A stretch of 64,000 nt of DNA from Pachyseris speciosa (lineage: Eukaryota; Cnidaria; Anthozoa; Scleractinia; Pachyseridae), in assembly GCA_016490735.1 (NCBI GenBank), contig JAEMWC010000345.1, forward strand, positions 735,001 to 799,000, in the 5' to 3' direction. Below the pieces are notes generated by a model, which saw only the letters and a program-made list of their open reading frames with translations, ran no database searches and was not told the DNA's origin. This document shows positions 53,311 to 64,000 of the stretch, in pieces. Positions within the stretch are counted from its first letter, which is position 1. Every line of letters begins with the position of its first letter. A program made the translations under genes and the position numbers.

Positions 53311-56300
53311 GCGGTGATGATGATGGTGATGGTGATGGTGATGGTGATGATGGTACAAGTGGTGGTGGCGACGGTGATAGTGATGCTTAATCTCTATGAT
53401 GGGCTATCACGTGATGACCCAGAGTCTCATAATGCCTTAGGGCGAGCCTGTTCCAGACTCTCAGATATTTGGCGCGAGCGCGCGAGAACGAACGAAGAAA
53501 ATTTAGCGGGCCGCGCGATTCTCTTCCCTCGTTCTTCGCTCGTTGTTTCGTGTTTCGCTCTTCGCTTGCCCCATATCTCTGAGAGCCTGGAACAGACTAC
53601 TTATAGCTGGTTCACACGTGCGACGCAAATGCAATGCAAGTGTAAGCGCAAATGCAAACGACGTTCACACGTCGAACGCAAACGCAAGGAGGGTGAGGTA
53701 CGCAAGCGCAGTCGAAGTCTTTTCCAAGATGGCGGTCGAGACGGAGGTTTAGGTTTTGGTAATACTGCTTTTCCTGCTTTTCGCTTACCGACTGATAAAG
53801 AGACAACAAAGTACATCGTTAGAATATAGTAGGATTAGGTTTACTTTGTGGAAGTGCCACCTTGATATTAAAACACAGGGGAAATAAACTGCGCCGGGTA
53901 AAAGGGGGTGTCCCTTATGTGTTTTAATATATAATATTATGAATTTATTGCTTTAAACGGGGATTTAAGAAAACCAGTGAGAAATCCCCAACCGAACCCG
54001 CACCCGTGGGTTCAACTTCAACCGTGGAGGTATGGAACAAATGTTTTGTTACCTTCCATTTGCATTTGCGTTTGCGTTACGGTAGTTCACACGTGTATTT
54101 CCTTGCGTTTGCATTTGCGTCGCACGTGTGAACCATGCTTTAGTCACTTCACGCTGAGTATCCTCAATCAAGGGGAAGTGGTAATTTATCTGCTATTTAA
54201 TGATGGAAAGTTATTTCTTTTTCAAAATATTATGACTTTCATTTCAGTCCTCCAGGCTCACCGGGATTTTCTCCGCGCCGGAGCCGATGTTATTCAAGCG
54301 TTTTCATTTTCCATGGATGATAAAGTGCTTGACGACATGGTAAGAACTCTACACACGTGAAACTTTCCAATGGTTTCTGTTGGGTATAAAATAGGCTGTA
54401 CGCGTAAAGGAGAGAAAGCAGGTGGGTGATGGAATCGAGATCTCGCGCACTAACGGTGGTATTTCTACATATAACGAAACCTTTTACTCATGTGCAGTGA
54501 GCGCATGAGTTAAGGTTTCGTTTCGAGACACATTGTGTCACATTGTGTAATCATTTCAATTATCTTAGTAATTTTCTTTTATCCATTAGTATTTTAGATG
54601 TTCTTCTACGGTGGTTATTATTTCCTTTTAGTTTTATTTAAAGAATTGGAAGATTTATATTATAGGTGTAAGTCTGGTTATTAGTTTTATACTATTGTGA
54701 TGCGCTTTTGAATATTGTATAGAAAAAGCGCAATATAAGTAATAAATATTATTATTATTATTATTAATGCAAATTTATGCTCGCGTCTTATGCATTTAAA
54801 TTTTGCTGATGTTTTAAATTAAATTTTAAAGAAGTTAGTTCCTGCCCAGAGATGCGGACCCGAGACGTTTGATCCCTTGTCTGTTCGTTAACCGATTGTG
54901 CCAAAGCGCCACAGAACACTAGCATGAGTATAGACTAATTGAAGCCTCCTGTTTTCCCTGCTTGACAGAATGTAGAAATCAACCAGTCGGCATGTGACCT
55001 CGCTAAGGGCGTGGCTCAGGAGGGAGGGGTGTTCTGCGCAGGCTCCATCTGCCAGACAGCAACTTTGTATACAGAGGGAGCTGGAAAGGATCAGATACAG
55101 AAACGCTTCGATGAACAAATTCAGATATTCTTAAAAAACGATATGGATTTACTGATTGCTGAGGTAAGTTAAATAACGTGACTCATTGAAACATCTGGGA
55201 TAAACATTTGCGGATTTTTTTTAGTGAAAGTGTGTTAAAATAGTAGTATAAGCCAGACGTTTCGAGACTATTCCTGAGTGGCAAATGCGTAACGGAAAAA
55301 AGTTTTTTATGACAACAAAATAAAATAAATAATAAAATTCGTTGAATCGCAATATAAATGCCCTGTTTAATGTTAACTTTAATTTTGAACGATAGCTAGC
55401 TTTCACCTCTTTGCTTCGGGGCAATAAAAATGTAGTTTTTATGAGTGAAAAAACGTTGAAAGAAAGCATGCTTAAGATGATTTTCGTAATGGCAATGTAA
55501 ATTCCGTAAATATGAGGCCACTTTCTCTATAATTCTATAACTGTAGTCAAACTTTGTTTAGTCCCTAAATGGAACGAAAAACGAGAAATCCAATTTTCGA
55601 TTATGCGGCAAAAAATAACTGACTTCAAAGGGAGAATTCGGCTAACATTTTTGGGAGGTGCGGTGGGGGAGGTTGGTAGGCCTGTCCCGATTGTGCTCAG
55701 CAACTTTTGGCGTTTGTGGCAACTTTTTGCACTTCTAACAACCTCAAGCAAGTTTTAATTTTCTGAGCAACTTTTGAGCAAAATGTAGGTTTACAGCTAA
55801 TATCATGCACGAAGAAGTGAACAATTTGATAGAAATGTCCAATTTATGCGTAATTATTGAATGTTTATCAACGCACTGAACAAATAACATGTCACCTGAT
55901 AACATTTCGCAGGTATATCGCGTTCCTATAACGGATAATCGGTAGAGTTAGTTTCATTAAGTTCCCTCATATCTTTCAGCAAGACGTCAAATGAACCATA
56001 TGTTTTGTTCCGTTAAGCAATTATTGAGTTAAGAAACGTTTTTATAGAAATATCAAGAGATTTTGGTCGCAAGTTTAGAAATTTACGTAGCAACTTTTTG
56101 GGTTTTTGGCAATCTTTTAGCAACTTTTTGGCATTTCAGGGAACAACTTTTCAGCATTTTAGGAGCACAATCGGGACAGGCCCGGCTAGAGGTTGGGGCA
56201 TCCATTTGGGAATTTTGCATTCTTCCTTGTTTGAGAGGAAAATTAAAAAACACACAACTATGTCTTTGTTAGCAAAGGTTCTAATATGTCGTAACTGCTG

Positions 56301-58944
56301 TCTCCTTCCCCCTTAGTTCTTTGAATACGCTGAAGAAGCTGAGTGGGTAGTAGAGGTTATGAAGTCCACAGGTAAACCAAGCGCCATCACAATGTGTATT
56401 GGTCCTGCTGGGGACAGCAACAATGTGCCTGTTGAGGAATGCGCCGTTAGGCTGGCAAGAAGAGGTGGTTATCATTTATCCACATTATTCCAAATTATTC
56501 TTATTCATTTGTCTTTCTACATTTCTTCTAGAACTAGCTGGCAGAAGATGCTTTAAAATCTAGAAATTTCTCTCAGGTTTTCGGTGCCTTTACCGTGTTC
56601 AATCATTAAATAAGCTGTTGACCCAAACGCCGTTTACTGTGAGTTCCTATATGCCACCTTTTATTTTGAGTGATTACATACAACAACGCACTATATTTCC
56701 TAAGAACGCGCGCTGCGATTGGTCAATTTTGCGGGCCGTATTCTACAGTACGGCCCGCTTGACTTAAACTAGTTTTCTTTCCCTCTCGCTGGATTAACCT
56801 CAGAGATATAATAAATATCTTACTAACCTCGTTTTCTTGGTCCGTATTGTAAGTTACAGATCTTCGTTTTTTCCCATTAATTTATGGCCCGTGCGCTTCG
56901 CGCTTGGGCCGTAAATCAACGAGAAAAAACTCGGTCCGTAACTTACAGTACGGACCTTGAACTCGGTTAGTAAGTGGTATGTATTTTTTTGTTGTTGTTG
57001 AATTGGCCATGTTCTAAACGAGTAAGGGCCTGGGAGCGAGTTTTTAAAATTTATCTATTGGAAAAAATTGTTTCCACTGCATGAAAAAGCATCTCAAAAA
57101 TGGTCACCTAACCAACTTTGACGCTGTTCAGCTGAAGTGGAGCTGAAAAAAACTGATTTTGATAATTGGATTAATTAGAGACTTTGTATTGTTTGGAGGG
57201 ACACACTTTCCGAAATAGATACATTTGTATGGGATTTTTTTAAGTTTTAAATGCATGTTATCTGGCGGCTTTTCAACCAAACGTACTCAAACTTGCTGAA
57301 ACTGCTTATTTTGAGGTACCCTTTCATGTGAAAATTGATTTAGTTCAATTTCATTGATTTTCAATGAAGTTTGGATTCGTTCCCAGGCCCTTACTCGTTT
57401 AGAACATGGCCAATAATAATATTATTTTTTGTCAGGTGCTGACATCATTGGAGTGAATTGCAAGTTTGATCCTAATACTTCTCTTGAGACTGTTTGTTTG
57501 ATGAGAGAGGCACTGGACAAAGAAGGGCTCAAGTGTCATTTGATGATTCAACCGGTTGGTTATCATACTCCAGATGCGGGCAGAACAGGATTTTCCAGTT
57601 TGCCCGAGACGCCCTTTGGTAAGACCTCACTCTCGTGGGCTACGTGAAACATCACTTCTTATTCTGGTGACTTTTAGAATGAATTGGTCGAGGGATTAGA
57701 GCTGTTTTCAATTCACTGTCGAAAGTAATTCTCATTTAGTTTAGTATTGCAGTACTTTGCTCTGTAAAACTCGCGCCATTTTCTCAACCAAGAGAAATAA
57801 AACTAAAACTAATTACGACTTGCACACGCTCATTTTTCCGCGCTCGGCACCGGTTACAAGTCATTGCTTTGATTTTGATTGGTCCATCGAGCTGCTTGCG
57901 TTTGTTGTGATTGCTGGAGAAAATCACTCTATACACAAAGCGAAATATTATAATCTAGATTTCACCAAATCTTATTTTCACCACGCCTGCGAGCAAGCTC
58001 TCTATTGGGGTCGTCTCATGCGAGATTTATATCGGGCGTGAGCAGCGAGCGACGAGCGTAGTGAGCCGTGAGAGGATAAATTTTCACGTACTAGACACGA
58101 GCATAAATTCGCAATACACATTAGGGCTGTTTATACGAGAGAAAATAAGCCGCGGCTTCCTCTGGCCACGGCTTACATAAACCGCGGCTTATTTTCTCTC
58201 GTATAAACGGCCCTATTGTGACCAGAAACGAGAAACGGTGGCAAAACCTTAACACGTGCGCTCAATGCGCATGAGTAATTTGTCCTCAGTATGTAGTAAG
58301 GTTTAGTTAATAAATACGATGCATGCAACTTACATGTGAGCGTAAAACCAAGCAACGTCAGGATATCTTCATTCCCTGTTCTTTCCTTTTGCAAGTGTGA
58401 ACTTGGCTTATACCATATTTCTTAATTAAATAGCTTTGGAGCCGCGTACTCTGACCCGCTGGGATGTGCAGAAGTACGCTAGACGTGCCTATGATCTGGG
58501 ACTAAGGTATATCGGCGGGTGCTGTGGATTTGAACCATACCACATACGGGCTATAGCAGAGGAGGTATGTTTGCTTCACTAAATCGTTAGTCCAATTTCG
58601 TACCCAGGTAGTTTTGTTTCCCAAATGATGAGAAGATCTGGGTACGAGATTACAGCCAATCTTGCCAATATAGTCATATTACCAAGTGCAGGGTCTAGAT
58701 GTAGAAAATTTGTTTGCGCTGTTTGCTTTGTGTATGTTTAGTCGTCGCTTCTTGAGGTCTTTGCTGGATGTGTTCGATCTCGGTATAGGCTCAAATTTAT
58801 GTCCCGTTTCTTTCTAGCTTGCACCAGAACGAGGCTTTCTCCCGGAAGCAAGTAAAAAACACAATCCCTGGGGAGAAGGACTGAAGAATCACCCAAAAGA
58901 ATGGGTTAGAAAAAGGTACCAAGAAACGAATTACATTTGATGAC

Positions 58945-58983
<39 letters not shown>

Positions 58984-61125
58984 AATAATAATCACTTTAT
59001 TTAAGTCAAATGTATTTAGCTGAGCACAGATGCTCTACTAATTACATTACATTACATTACATTACATTACATTACTGCTGCTGTGGGCCGAGCCCACATA
59101 GCGCCAACACGCCAACACTACTTAATTGGGGAGACTAAATCAAATCAACTCTAAATAAATCAATTGAAATCAATTATTGATTATATCAATTACTTCTATT
59201 TCCATTTCCATTTTTTATTTGCCATTAACCACATAAAAATACAAAACACTAGAAATTTAAGCGTCCCACAACATTTTGGCCGATATAGACGGGACGGCTT
59301 TGCTATACAAATAACGTTGAATACGTCACCCAACAAGCGGTATATTGTGTGAAAGCTAAGCACAGTAACTGAGCAGTACAGCTGCATATCTGAGGGTTGC
59401 TACTCTTCCGTGTAATTCATGATCATCGACAAGAGCCCATCACTAGGAGCGTACAACTCCCATACTAAGCCTATGTTTCCCGCGAAAAAGGACAACGAGG
59501 GTGGCAACAACAACGGGAGCTCTGCACGTGCAGATACTTGTGGCACGTCCAGCGAATTGTGATTGGTCATCGGGGCTCCTGCGGGAGTCGGATATTGGCG
59601 GGAAATTCAATCTAAAAATAAATTGGTCTGTGCTCACGCCGTGACAGGAATATAGAGCAGTTGTGTGCTCCTAGTGATGGGCTCCTCTCATCGATTATGT
59701 GGGTAACATTGAAAAATTAACTTTCTGTCTGAAAGACGGGTTTGTGCCAATGTCGTATCCAGAGTCTTCGTCCCTTACTGCGTACGCTTGAAGAAACGAG
59801 TGACTCTCGAAAGATCAGGTAGGTTTACGTATCTGTTTACGTATCTGATATCTAAAAAATACAAATAACCAGAAGTAGAACTGAAATCGAAAATGGACCA
59901 TCATGTACTCCAACTTGGCGCTGAACCAAATTTGCATGCGAAGTTCAACCGGAAGTCAGATATTTCGGTGTCAGCCTGAGAGTCGGGCGTTTCTCGACAG
60001 CTGGGTTAAGGGCACGAAGACACTGGGTACAAGACTGGGTTTGCACATTTATTCGAAACATCAATGCAGCCGTTATTTGGATTCGTCATTTAACTCTCCT
60101 TCAGCGTTGCATGACGACCCAAACAACGGCCGGGTTGCAGAATGCCTAAGGATGAACCACGGTCAAAAGTAAAAATATGAGGAAACTCCGTTAACGATAA
60201 GGTTTTTAATTCGAGAGTTAAAAAAAGCTGATTAGTCTTTTGTGATTCAGTGAGTTTACTTAATCATTTTGCGATGCCAGGAGGCTCCTGACGATGTACT
60301 AAAAAGGTTTAATGCTTATGTCATTGGCTTTCATGTGGGGTCGACACCCGGGCCAATCAGGGAGATGTGTGGCGGAATACCAGGAGATGGATGGGATTCT
60401 TTTCCCGAGGGTAGGGGAAAATCTCCACATTTTTTTTACGATCAAAGATTATTGGGTGGGGAAATTCATAAGTTTGTAAAGGATGTGAGGGGGATTTTCT
60501 GCTGAGAGACACCTCACCCAGGGGACTTTGTCTTGCAAGATTCCCCGAGTCCCTGGGAAAATTCTTTAAGGAAGGTGTTCGGTCTTCCGGAAGTCACGCA
60601 TTCAAACAGAAAACAAGACACTGTGCCGACCAGTCTCCTCATGCTTCTTTTCATTAATCGGAAAATGATTTAGTAGACCGACAGACTCACGAAAAACTTA
60701 CTATCTTTGAGCTCTCAAAGTAAAAACCTTACCCGGGCCTTAATTCATTATTTTTTGTAGTGTAACCAACCTGTACGAACCATGACATGAAAAATTGTGG
60801 TACTTCGATTCCGTCGACTGTTCTAGCTAATTGCTGGAGAGTTTGAGTGGAGAAGGTTCTATGTGCCTTAGATGGCGATAATTGACGTTTCGTTCGTTTT
60901 ACGTTTGACCACAGGAGGGGTCGGGAAAGGAGGCAGTAATAATGGGAAGAGGCTAATTATTAGAGCAAAATAAAGCCCATCCCCTACCCCTGTAAACATT
61001 AACCGCTCTTGATAACATTTTCTGTTTTCGTCATCAGAACCACCCGAGCCTACTGGGAGAACCTGGAACCGGCTACTGGTCGGCCCCATTCCCCCGCACT
61101 CACTAAGTTTGAAGGACCTGCCTGA
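52802..61125 (+). CDS. BHMT: Betaine-homocysteine S-methyltransferase
   Basis: Eight exons: 52802-52940, 54248-54339, 54969-55163, 56317-56464, 57436-57618, 58434-58564, 58818-58915, 61038-61125, with consistent phases and 357 residues. The N-terminal dozen or so residues (first exon) are missing. BHMT uses betaine to methylate homocysteine to methionine in a Zn-dependent (beta/alpha)8 barrel; relatives use S-methylmethionine. Seen: [73 protein letters not shown], and the zinc ligands in VNCKFDP and [10 protein letters not shown]. The C-terminus ([14 protein letters not shown], then stop 13 residues later) is short: about the length of mammalian BHMT2 (363 residues) and lacking the extra tail of BHMT (406). 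Whether it is a tetramer or which methyl donor it prefers cannot be told. Introns are rich in TIR elements. Confidence 0.93.
52955..53390. repeat. GAC/GAT/GGT trinucleotide-hexanucleotide repeat, BHMT first recognised intron
   Basis: About 430 bp of gatgac, ggtgac and gatggt units after a short aat repeat. Translated on the minus strand it gives a His/Arg-rich frame, and on the plus strand Met/Thr/Val; both are products of the repeat. Confidence 0.95.
53606..54138. mobile_element. TIR element, GGTTCACACGTGCGACGC ends
   Basis: Left end gctggttcacacgtgcgacg, right end cgtcgcacgtgtgaaccatgc, with inner inverted blocks gcaaatgcaaacg / tttgcatttgcgt. About 530 bp, no coding capacity, in the intron before the second recognised BHMT exon. 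Confidence 0.75.
54600..54775 (+). repeat. Retroelement 3' end with (tatt)n tail
   Basis: Contains tgatgcgcttttgaatattg, then aaaaagcgcaatataagtaa and a tattattatt tail. The hairpin gcgctttt...aaaagcgc followed by a short-repeat tail is like L2/CR1-type LINE or SINE ends. Confidence 0.5.
56712..56990. repeat. Dispersed repeat, partner at 6738-7022
   Basis: CpG-rich copy with cgcgattggtcaattttgcg, a hairpin cgggccgta...tacggcccg, and gagatataataaatatctta. It keeps CpG sites that the ODAD4 copy has lost, so it may be the younger copy. Confidence 0.75.
57003..57413. mobile_element. TIR element ending 22 bp before a BHMT exon
   Basis: Ends TTGGCCATGTTCTAAACGAG and CTCGTTTAGAACATGGCCAA are perfect inverted complements; the match extends through taagggcctggga. 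411 bp. The right end lies 22 bp upstream of the exon at 57436. Confidence 0.85.
57699..57929. mobile_element. TA-flanked TIR element, relative of 45150-45431
   Basis: Starts GAGCTGTTTTCAATTCACTG and ends GAGAAAATCACTC, with TA at 57697 and 57930. Shares aaaactcgcgcca.tttctcaac with the family at 45485. The right end is more decayed. Confidence 0.6.
58124..58213. mobile_element. 90-bp TA-flanked fold-back element, BHMT intron 6
   Basis: Almost wholly palindromic: GGGCTGTTTATACGAGAGAA at the left, TTCTCTCGTATAAACGGCCC at the right, inner ataagccgcggctt / aaccgcggcttat. TA at 58122 and 58214. Confidence 0.85.
58936..59080. repeat. Microsatellites gat/gaca and ttacatta
   Basis: A (gat)n run at about 58940-58982 and an (acatt)n run at about 59041-59076 in the last BHMT intron, separated by a retroelement-like end (aataatcactttatttaag). 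Confidence 0.9.
60310..60560 (+). repeat. Dispersed repeat, partner at 640-870
   Basis: Runs from gcttatgtcattggctttca to cccgagtccctggg and matches the left-edge copy in inverted orientation. Lies in the last BHMT intron. Confidence 0.6.
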
Positions 61126-62878
61126 TGACGCCATGACGTTTATAAAACAGTCACGTTATTCGAATCAACTTAGTATTTTAGTATTCTAATTAATATTTTA
61201 CTACGAGTAGTGCCTTATTTTCTTTGGGGTAGTAAACACGCGAGCGAAACACGTGCGCGAGCACGAAATTATCTCCCACGTTTTGCGTCTCCTTCGTTCG
61301 CGCGTGTTTCGTTCACTTTCAGTATCCCTTAACAAAATGGGACTACTAGTCCTTTTAAAATTTGGATTTTGTTTTAATTGCAGCAGGAGCAACTCGTGGA
61401 CTCTTGTGTAAAGTGCAGTTTATGTTATGGGGATTTTTATGTTTTGGGGTGAATTCTTTGAAATCTAAATTAAATTTATTTCGTACGTTTTGGGGCGATA
61501 TAGATGACGAGTTCCAGCCGGGCTGAAATTTCGGCCAGCCCACCGAGCTGAAATTTTGTTGCATTTACATGGCAAATTTCAGCCCAGGCACGAAAATGGA
61601 AGTTTCCGAGAGGCGTAATTCACTCAAGATGAAGACGGAAGATGAAACTATTTAAAATAGGCGCGCTTATTTGAACCCACCACCTTCCGTTCAGCAGCTA
61701 GTCCGGAGCTCTTCCCGGCTGAGCTAACCGAGCGGTGGTCAAAAACCAACATGGAGAGCGCAAAGTGATCTCAAACGGGTGACATGCTACTTTTGGTCGT
61801 GCTTGAAAGCGAAAATGATCAGAAGATGCTGTCAGATGATGTTACAATACTACTTTCAAGCCTTGTTTTTAAGGGAGTGACCTTCATTTGTAGCCTTTTT
61901 TTAATATAAATGTTTGTTTCAAGCTTAGCTCACTTTGGAAAAGGCTGGGATGGGGAGTTTTGGGATTGTTTTGCATTTTGTGGGATGTAAACAGAAAAAA
62001 AAAGCACAGAAAGCACAGAACAGCTTTTCTCCAGATCAGAAACAATCCCACAGTCCCTTTCGCAGCCACTGTAGATATCATGTTTCCACTCTTTTTCGTC
62101 TTTTCCAAAATGAACTAGAGACGGTACATTGGCACAAAAAGACATTGATACATTATATTATATCAGTATATAGATTGTATACAAAAGTAAACAAACAAAA
62201 AAATACATGTGATCCGAATAGCATTGAAATTGCGGGACGACTACTAATGCGTTAGATTTTCCTACGATAATTAAATGACCTTTGTTTTGTCATTGATCAG
62301 TGATGGTGTTGAATCCAACCAATAACAAACCACGAGTTCTTCATCGTTGCACATTTCTCCCCAAAGTTTCGTCTCGTGTCCATATCTCTACCGGACATTC
62401 CTGGCCGATCCCCCTAATGACGCCGGGATGTTAATAAACTTGAGTTACAGGCGTTGGTCTTCGGGCAAATTGTAGGAAGTGGAGGTGTTTCGTCACAAGT
62501 TCCCCAGCCGTAATAATCTCCTTCGCAGCCGTCTTCTTGTTGTTGTTTTTTGTTTTTTTTTTTTGGGGGGGGGGGGGGAGTCACGCAACGCTCTTGGTGG
62601 GGAAGGGAGGCGCGGGGGGGGATGAGGGGGGGGTGTTCGTACAGCTTTTAAGCTCGCAAGAGGCCTTACTTAATCCGTGGTAAAATTCGTGATACTCTCC
62701 ACAGCTAGCGGAAATTCCAAATCCTAATGGTCCAACTACTGCCTCGCTTTCTGCTCAAAAAATGCTAAAAGTTACTCAAAAATATCCTCAAAAGTTGCTT
62801 AAAAAAATTTAAAAGTTGCTGACCAGGATATTCCTTGATTCTCTCATAAACAGAGATTTTGCTCATCGACTTTTGCAT
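61126..62878. other. 3' flank of BHMT, intergenic
   Basis: Contains the SINE at 61600-61740, a dispersed repeat at 61930-62120 related to 43622-43800, and G-rich runs at 62560-62640. I see no gene and no obvious AATAAA close to the BHMT stop. Confidence 0.45.
61600..61740 (-). repeat. tRNA-derived SINE
   Basis: On the minus strand from 61740: accaccgctcggttagctca, gccgggaagagctccgg (A-box region), then ggtggtgggttcaaataagc (B-box GGTTCAAA). Spacing of the two boxes is that of a tRNA gene, but the acceptor arms do not pair, so it is a SINE head with a tRNA-unrelated body towards about 61600. It is intact enough to keep a polymerase III promoter. Confidence 0.6.
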
Positions 62879-63323
62879 CAGGGCACCCAACGAGCAAAAT
62901 CAACCAAAAGCTATAGAAAGGCATTTTGGGGTGCCTTATGGAGTTTGAAGTCTGTTTAAAGTGATGTTTTCATAAGCTAGAAGAAATTTATCTGTTCGGA
63001 TTCCCTAGCTGAAATTTTAATTGCCCGAAAATTTTAGGGAACAAAATCTTCCTTTGAGAAAATGCAAGCTGAAATGAACTTTCCACGAACTTTGTAGAGA
63101 ACTATTTTCTTTCCGAAAATGCTAGCTGACCTTTTTGACTGTCAAAACAGCAATTACGACCTTTTCGAAAACTTCAGGGGCTATGATTTCCCAATTTCGA
63201 ATCTTTTAGGCCACGTTTTAGTTACGAAAATCCGAGTGCACTCTTTAATCGACGCCGAAAGTGCAAGGCGAATTACCCTCCACCGAACAGATATCTACCG
63301 AAACTTATCGTTGGGTGCCCCTG
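62879..63323 (+). mobile_element. DNA transposon of the 3269-3640 family, 7-bp target duplication
   Basis: Begins CAGGGCACCCAACGAGC and ends ATCGTTGGGTGCCCCTG; flanked by the 7-bp duplication tttgcat at 62872-62878 and 63324-63330. It is 445 bp, longer than the copy at 3269 by an internal segment (about 63047-63110), so the shorter copy is an internal deletion. No transposase. Confidence 0.8.
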
Positions 63324-63357
63324 TTTGCATCCTACTTGACTTGTATTTGCCAGTGTT

Positions 63358-63540
63358 CTAGGCTACTTTACGCTTTCGGGAGATGGAAGCCCTTTCAGGC
63401 TCCAAAAGCTCTGCACTTTTTTCAATTGCAGCCTGGATTGGATCTCTTTGATGTTGTTCTTCATCGGGTTCTTCATTGTCAGAAGAGATAGAAGAAAGCG
63501 CCTTGCCGTCCGCTATCTTAGAGCCACGTAGTTGTACCAT
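63358..63540 (-). CDS. Short unassigned open frame ending in a basic motif
   Basis: About 60 residues on the minus strand from ATG at about 63538 (MVQLRGSKIADGKALSS...) through SDNEEPDEEQHQRDPIQAAI to RASISRKRKVA and a stop. The acidic middle and basic RKRK end look like a real protein tail rather than chance, but there is no clear acceptor upstream. It could be a last exon, a retrocopy fragment or part of a transposon protein. Confidence 0.3.
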   Translation of the reverse strand: MVQLRGSKIADGKALSSISSDNEEPDEEQHQRDPIQAAIEKSAELLEPERASISRKRKVA

Positions 63541-64000
63541 ATTTGGAATATTAACACAGGATACCCATGCGGGCACATCCGGCACATGCTACCCAACCGT
63601 TCAATTCTAGTGAAATTCTTGTGAATTTCCAAAAATATCAGTTACTTATGAATGTGATTTAAAAATTGTGAAAATATGCCAAGAATATGCTAACTTTATG
63701 AAAAGATGCAGTAGAGTGGCTCATTAAATTCTCCGAAAAGTTTCTCAGAATCGAAAACGTTGGTCAAAATCGTAAAAGTTGCTCAAAAGTGGCCGAGCAG
63801 AATCTATCTAGGCCTATGCCTTGCTACCTCAGGGACGGACCATTAGAAAAAACCAGAGTTGGGGGGGGGGGGGGGGGGTAACAATTCCCCCAAAAAAATT
63901 CCTCCAAGGGAAACTTGTCTAAAGAAACCCTACAAGCAGTGGTACCTAAAAAAATCATGCAAAGGATAAAAAATCCTGCAGACACGTGGGCTTAAAATCT

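Noticed and set aside
52942..53829. His/Arg-rich and Met/Thr-rich frames
   Set aside because: Direct products of the gatgac/ggtgac repeat inside a BHMT intron.

Overview
This window is nuclear DNA of an animal. Genes are split by GT-AG introns, spacing is large, and every intron and intergenic stretch carries small dispersed repeats. Gene content (a ciliary dynein-docking protein, a Golgi N-glycan enzyme, a snoRNP core protein, betaine-homocysteine methyltransferase) is metazoan. The many short inverted-repeat elements, Penelope-like debris and compact intergenic spacing suggest a cnidarian, most likely a stony coral. That assignment is inference from style, not from a marker gene. Layout, left to right: (1) 39-2008, minus: 5' part of an unidentified gene running off the left edge. 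(2) 4154-10404, plus: complete nine-exon ODAD4/TTC25. (3) 11733-15094, minus: two-exon MGAT1. (4) 15484-18610, plus: an 11-beta-hydroxysteroid-dehydrogenase-1-like short-chain dehydrogenase, divergent from MGAT1 across about 390 bp. A second, diverged copy of its catalytic last exon lies at 23467-24060 behind a 3.5-kb, 24-bp minisatellite. (5) 25705-27159, minus: single-exon ENPP4/5-type phosphodiesterase. (6) 27381-45885, plus: complete 17-exon NOP58, divergent from ENPP with about 220 bp between start codons. (7) 45886-52801: gene-poor, with a decayed Penelope-like/GIY-YIG retroelement and a terminal-inverted-repeat (TIR) element. (8) 52802-61125, plus: eight exons of BHMT; the first coding exon is unresolved. 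(9) 61126-64000: repeats, a tRNA-derived SINE and a short unexplained open frame. The genes do not form one pathway: they serve cilia, N-glycosylation, steroid/retinoid-type carbonyl metabolism, extracellular phosphodiester cleavage, snoRNP assembly and one-carbon metabolism. The most interesting gene-level signal is the HSD11B1-like locus: one exon for the membrane anchor and NAD(P)-binding motif, then two in-phase catalytic last exons (about 60% identical) with no second first exon, which predicts alternative last-exon splicing into two enzymes. The mobile-element record is unusually legible: TTAA-flanked twins of 1014 bp, a TA-flanked 1550-bp element, a family with 7-bp target duplications at both window ends, and a Mutator-like element with a 10-bp duplication. 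I saw no defence-like, CRISPR or operon-type system. Coordinates of exons were derived by reading splice sites and homology to families I know; no alignment was run.
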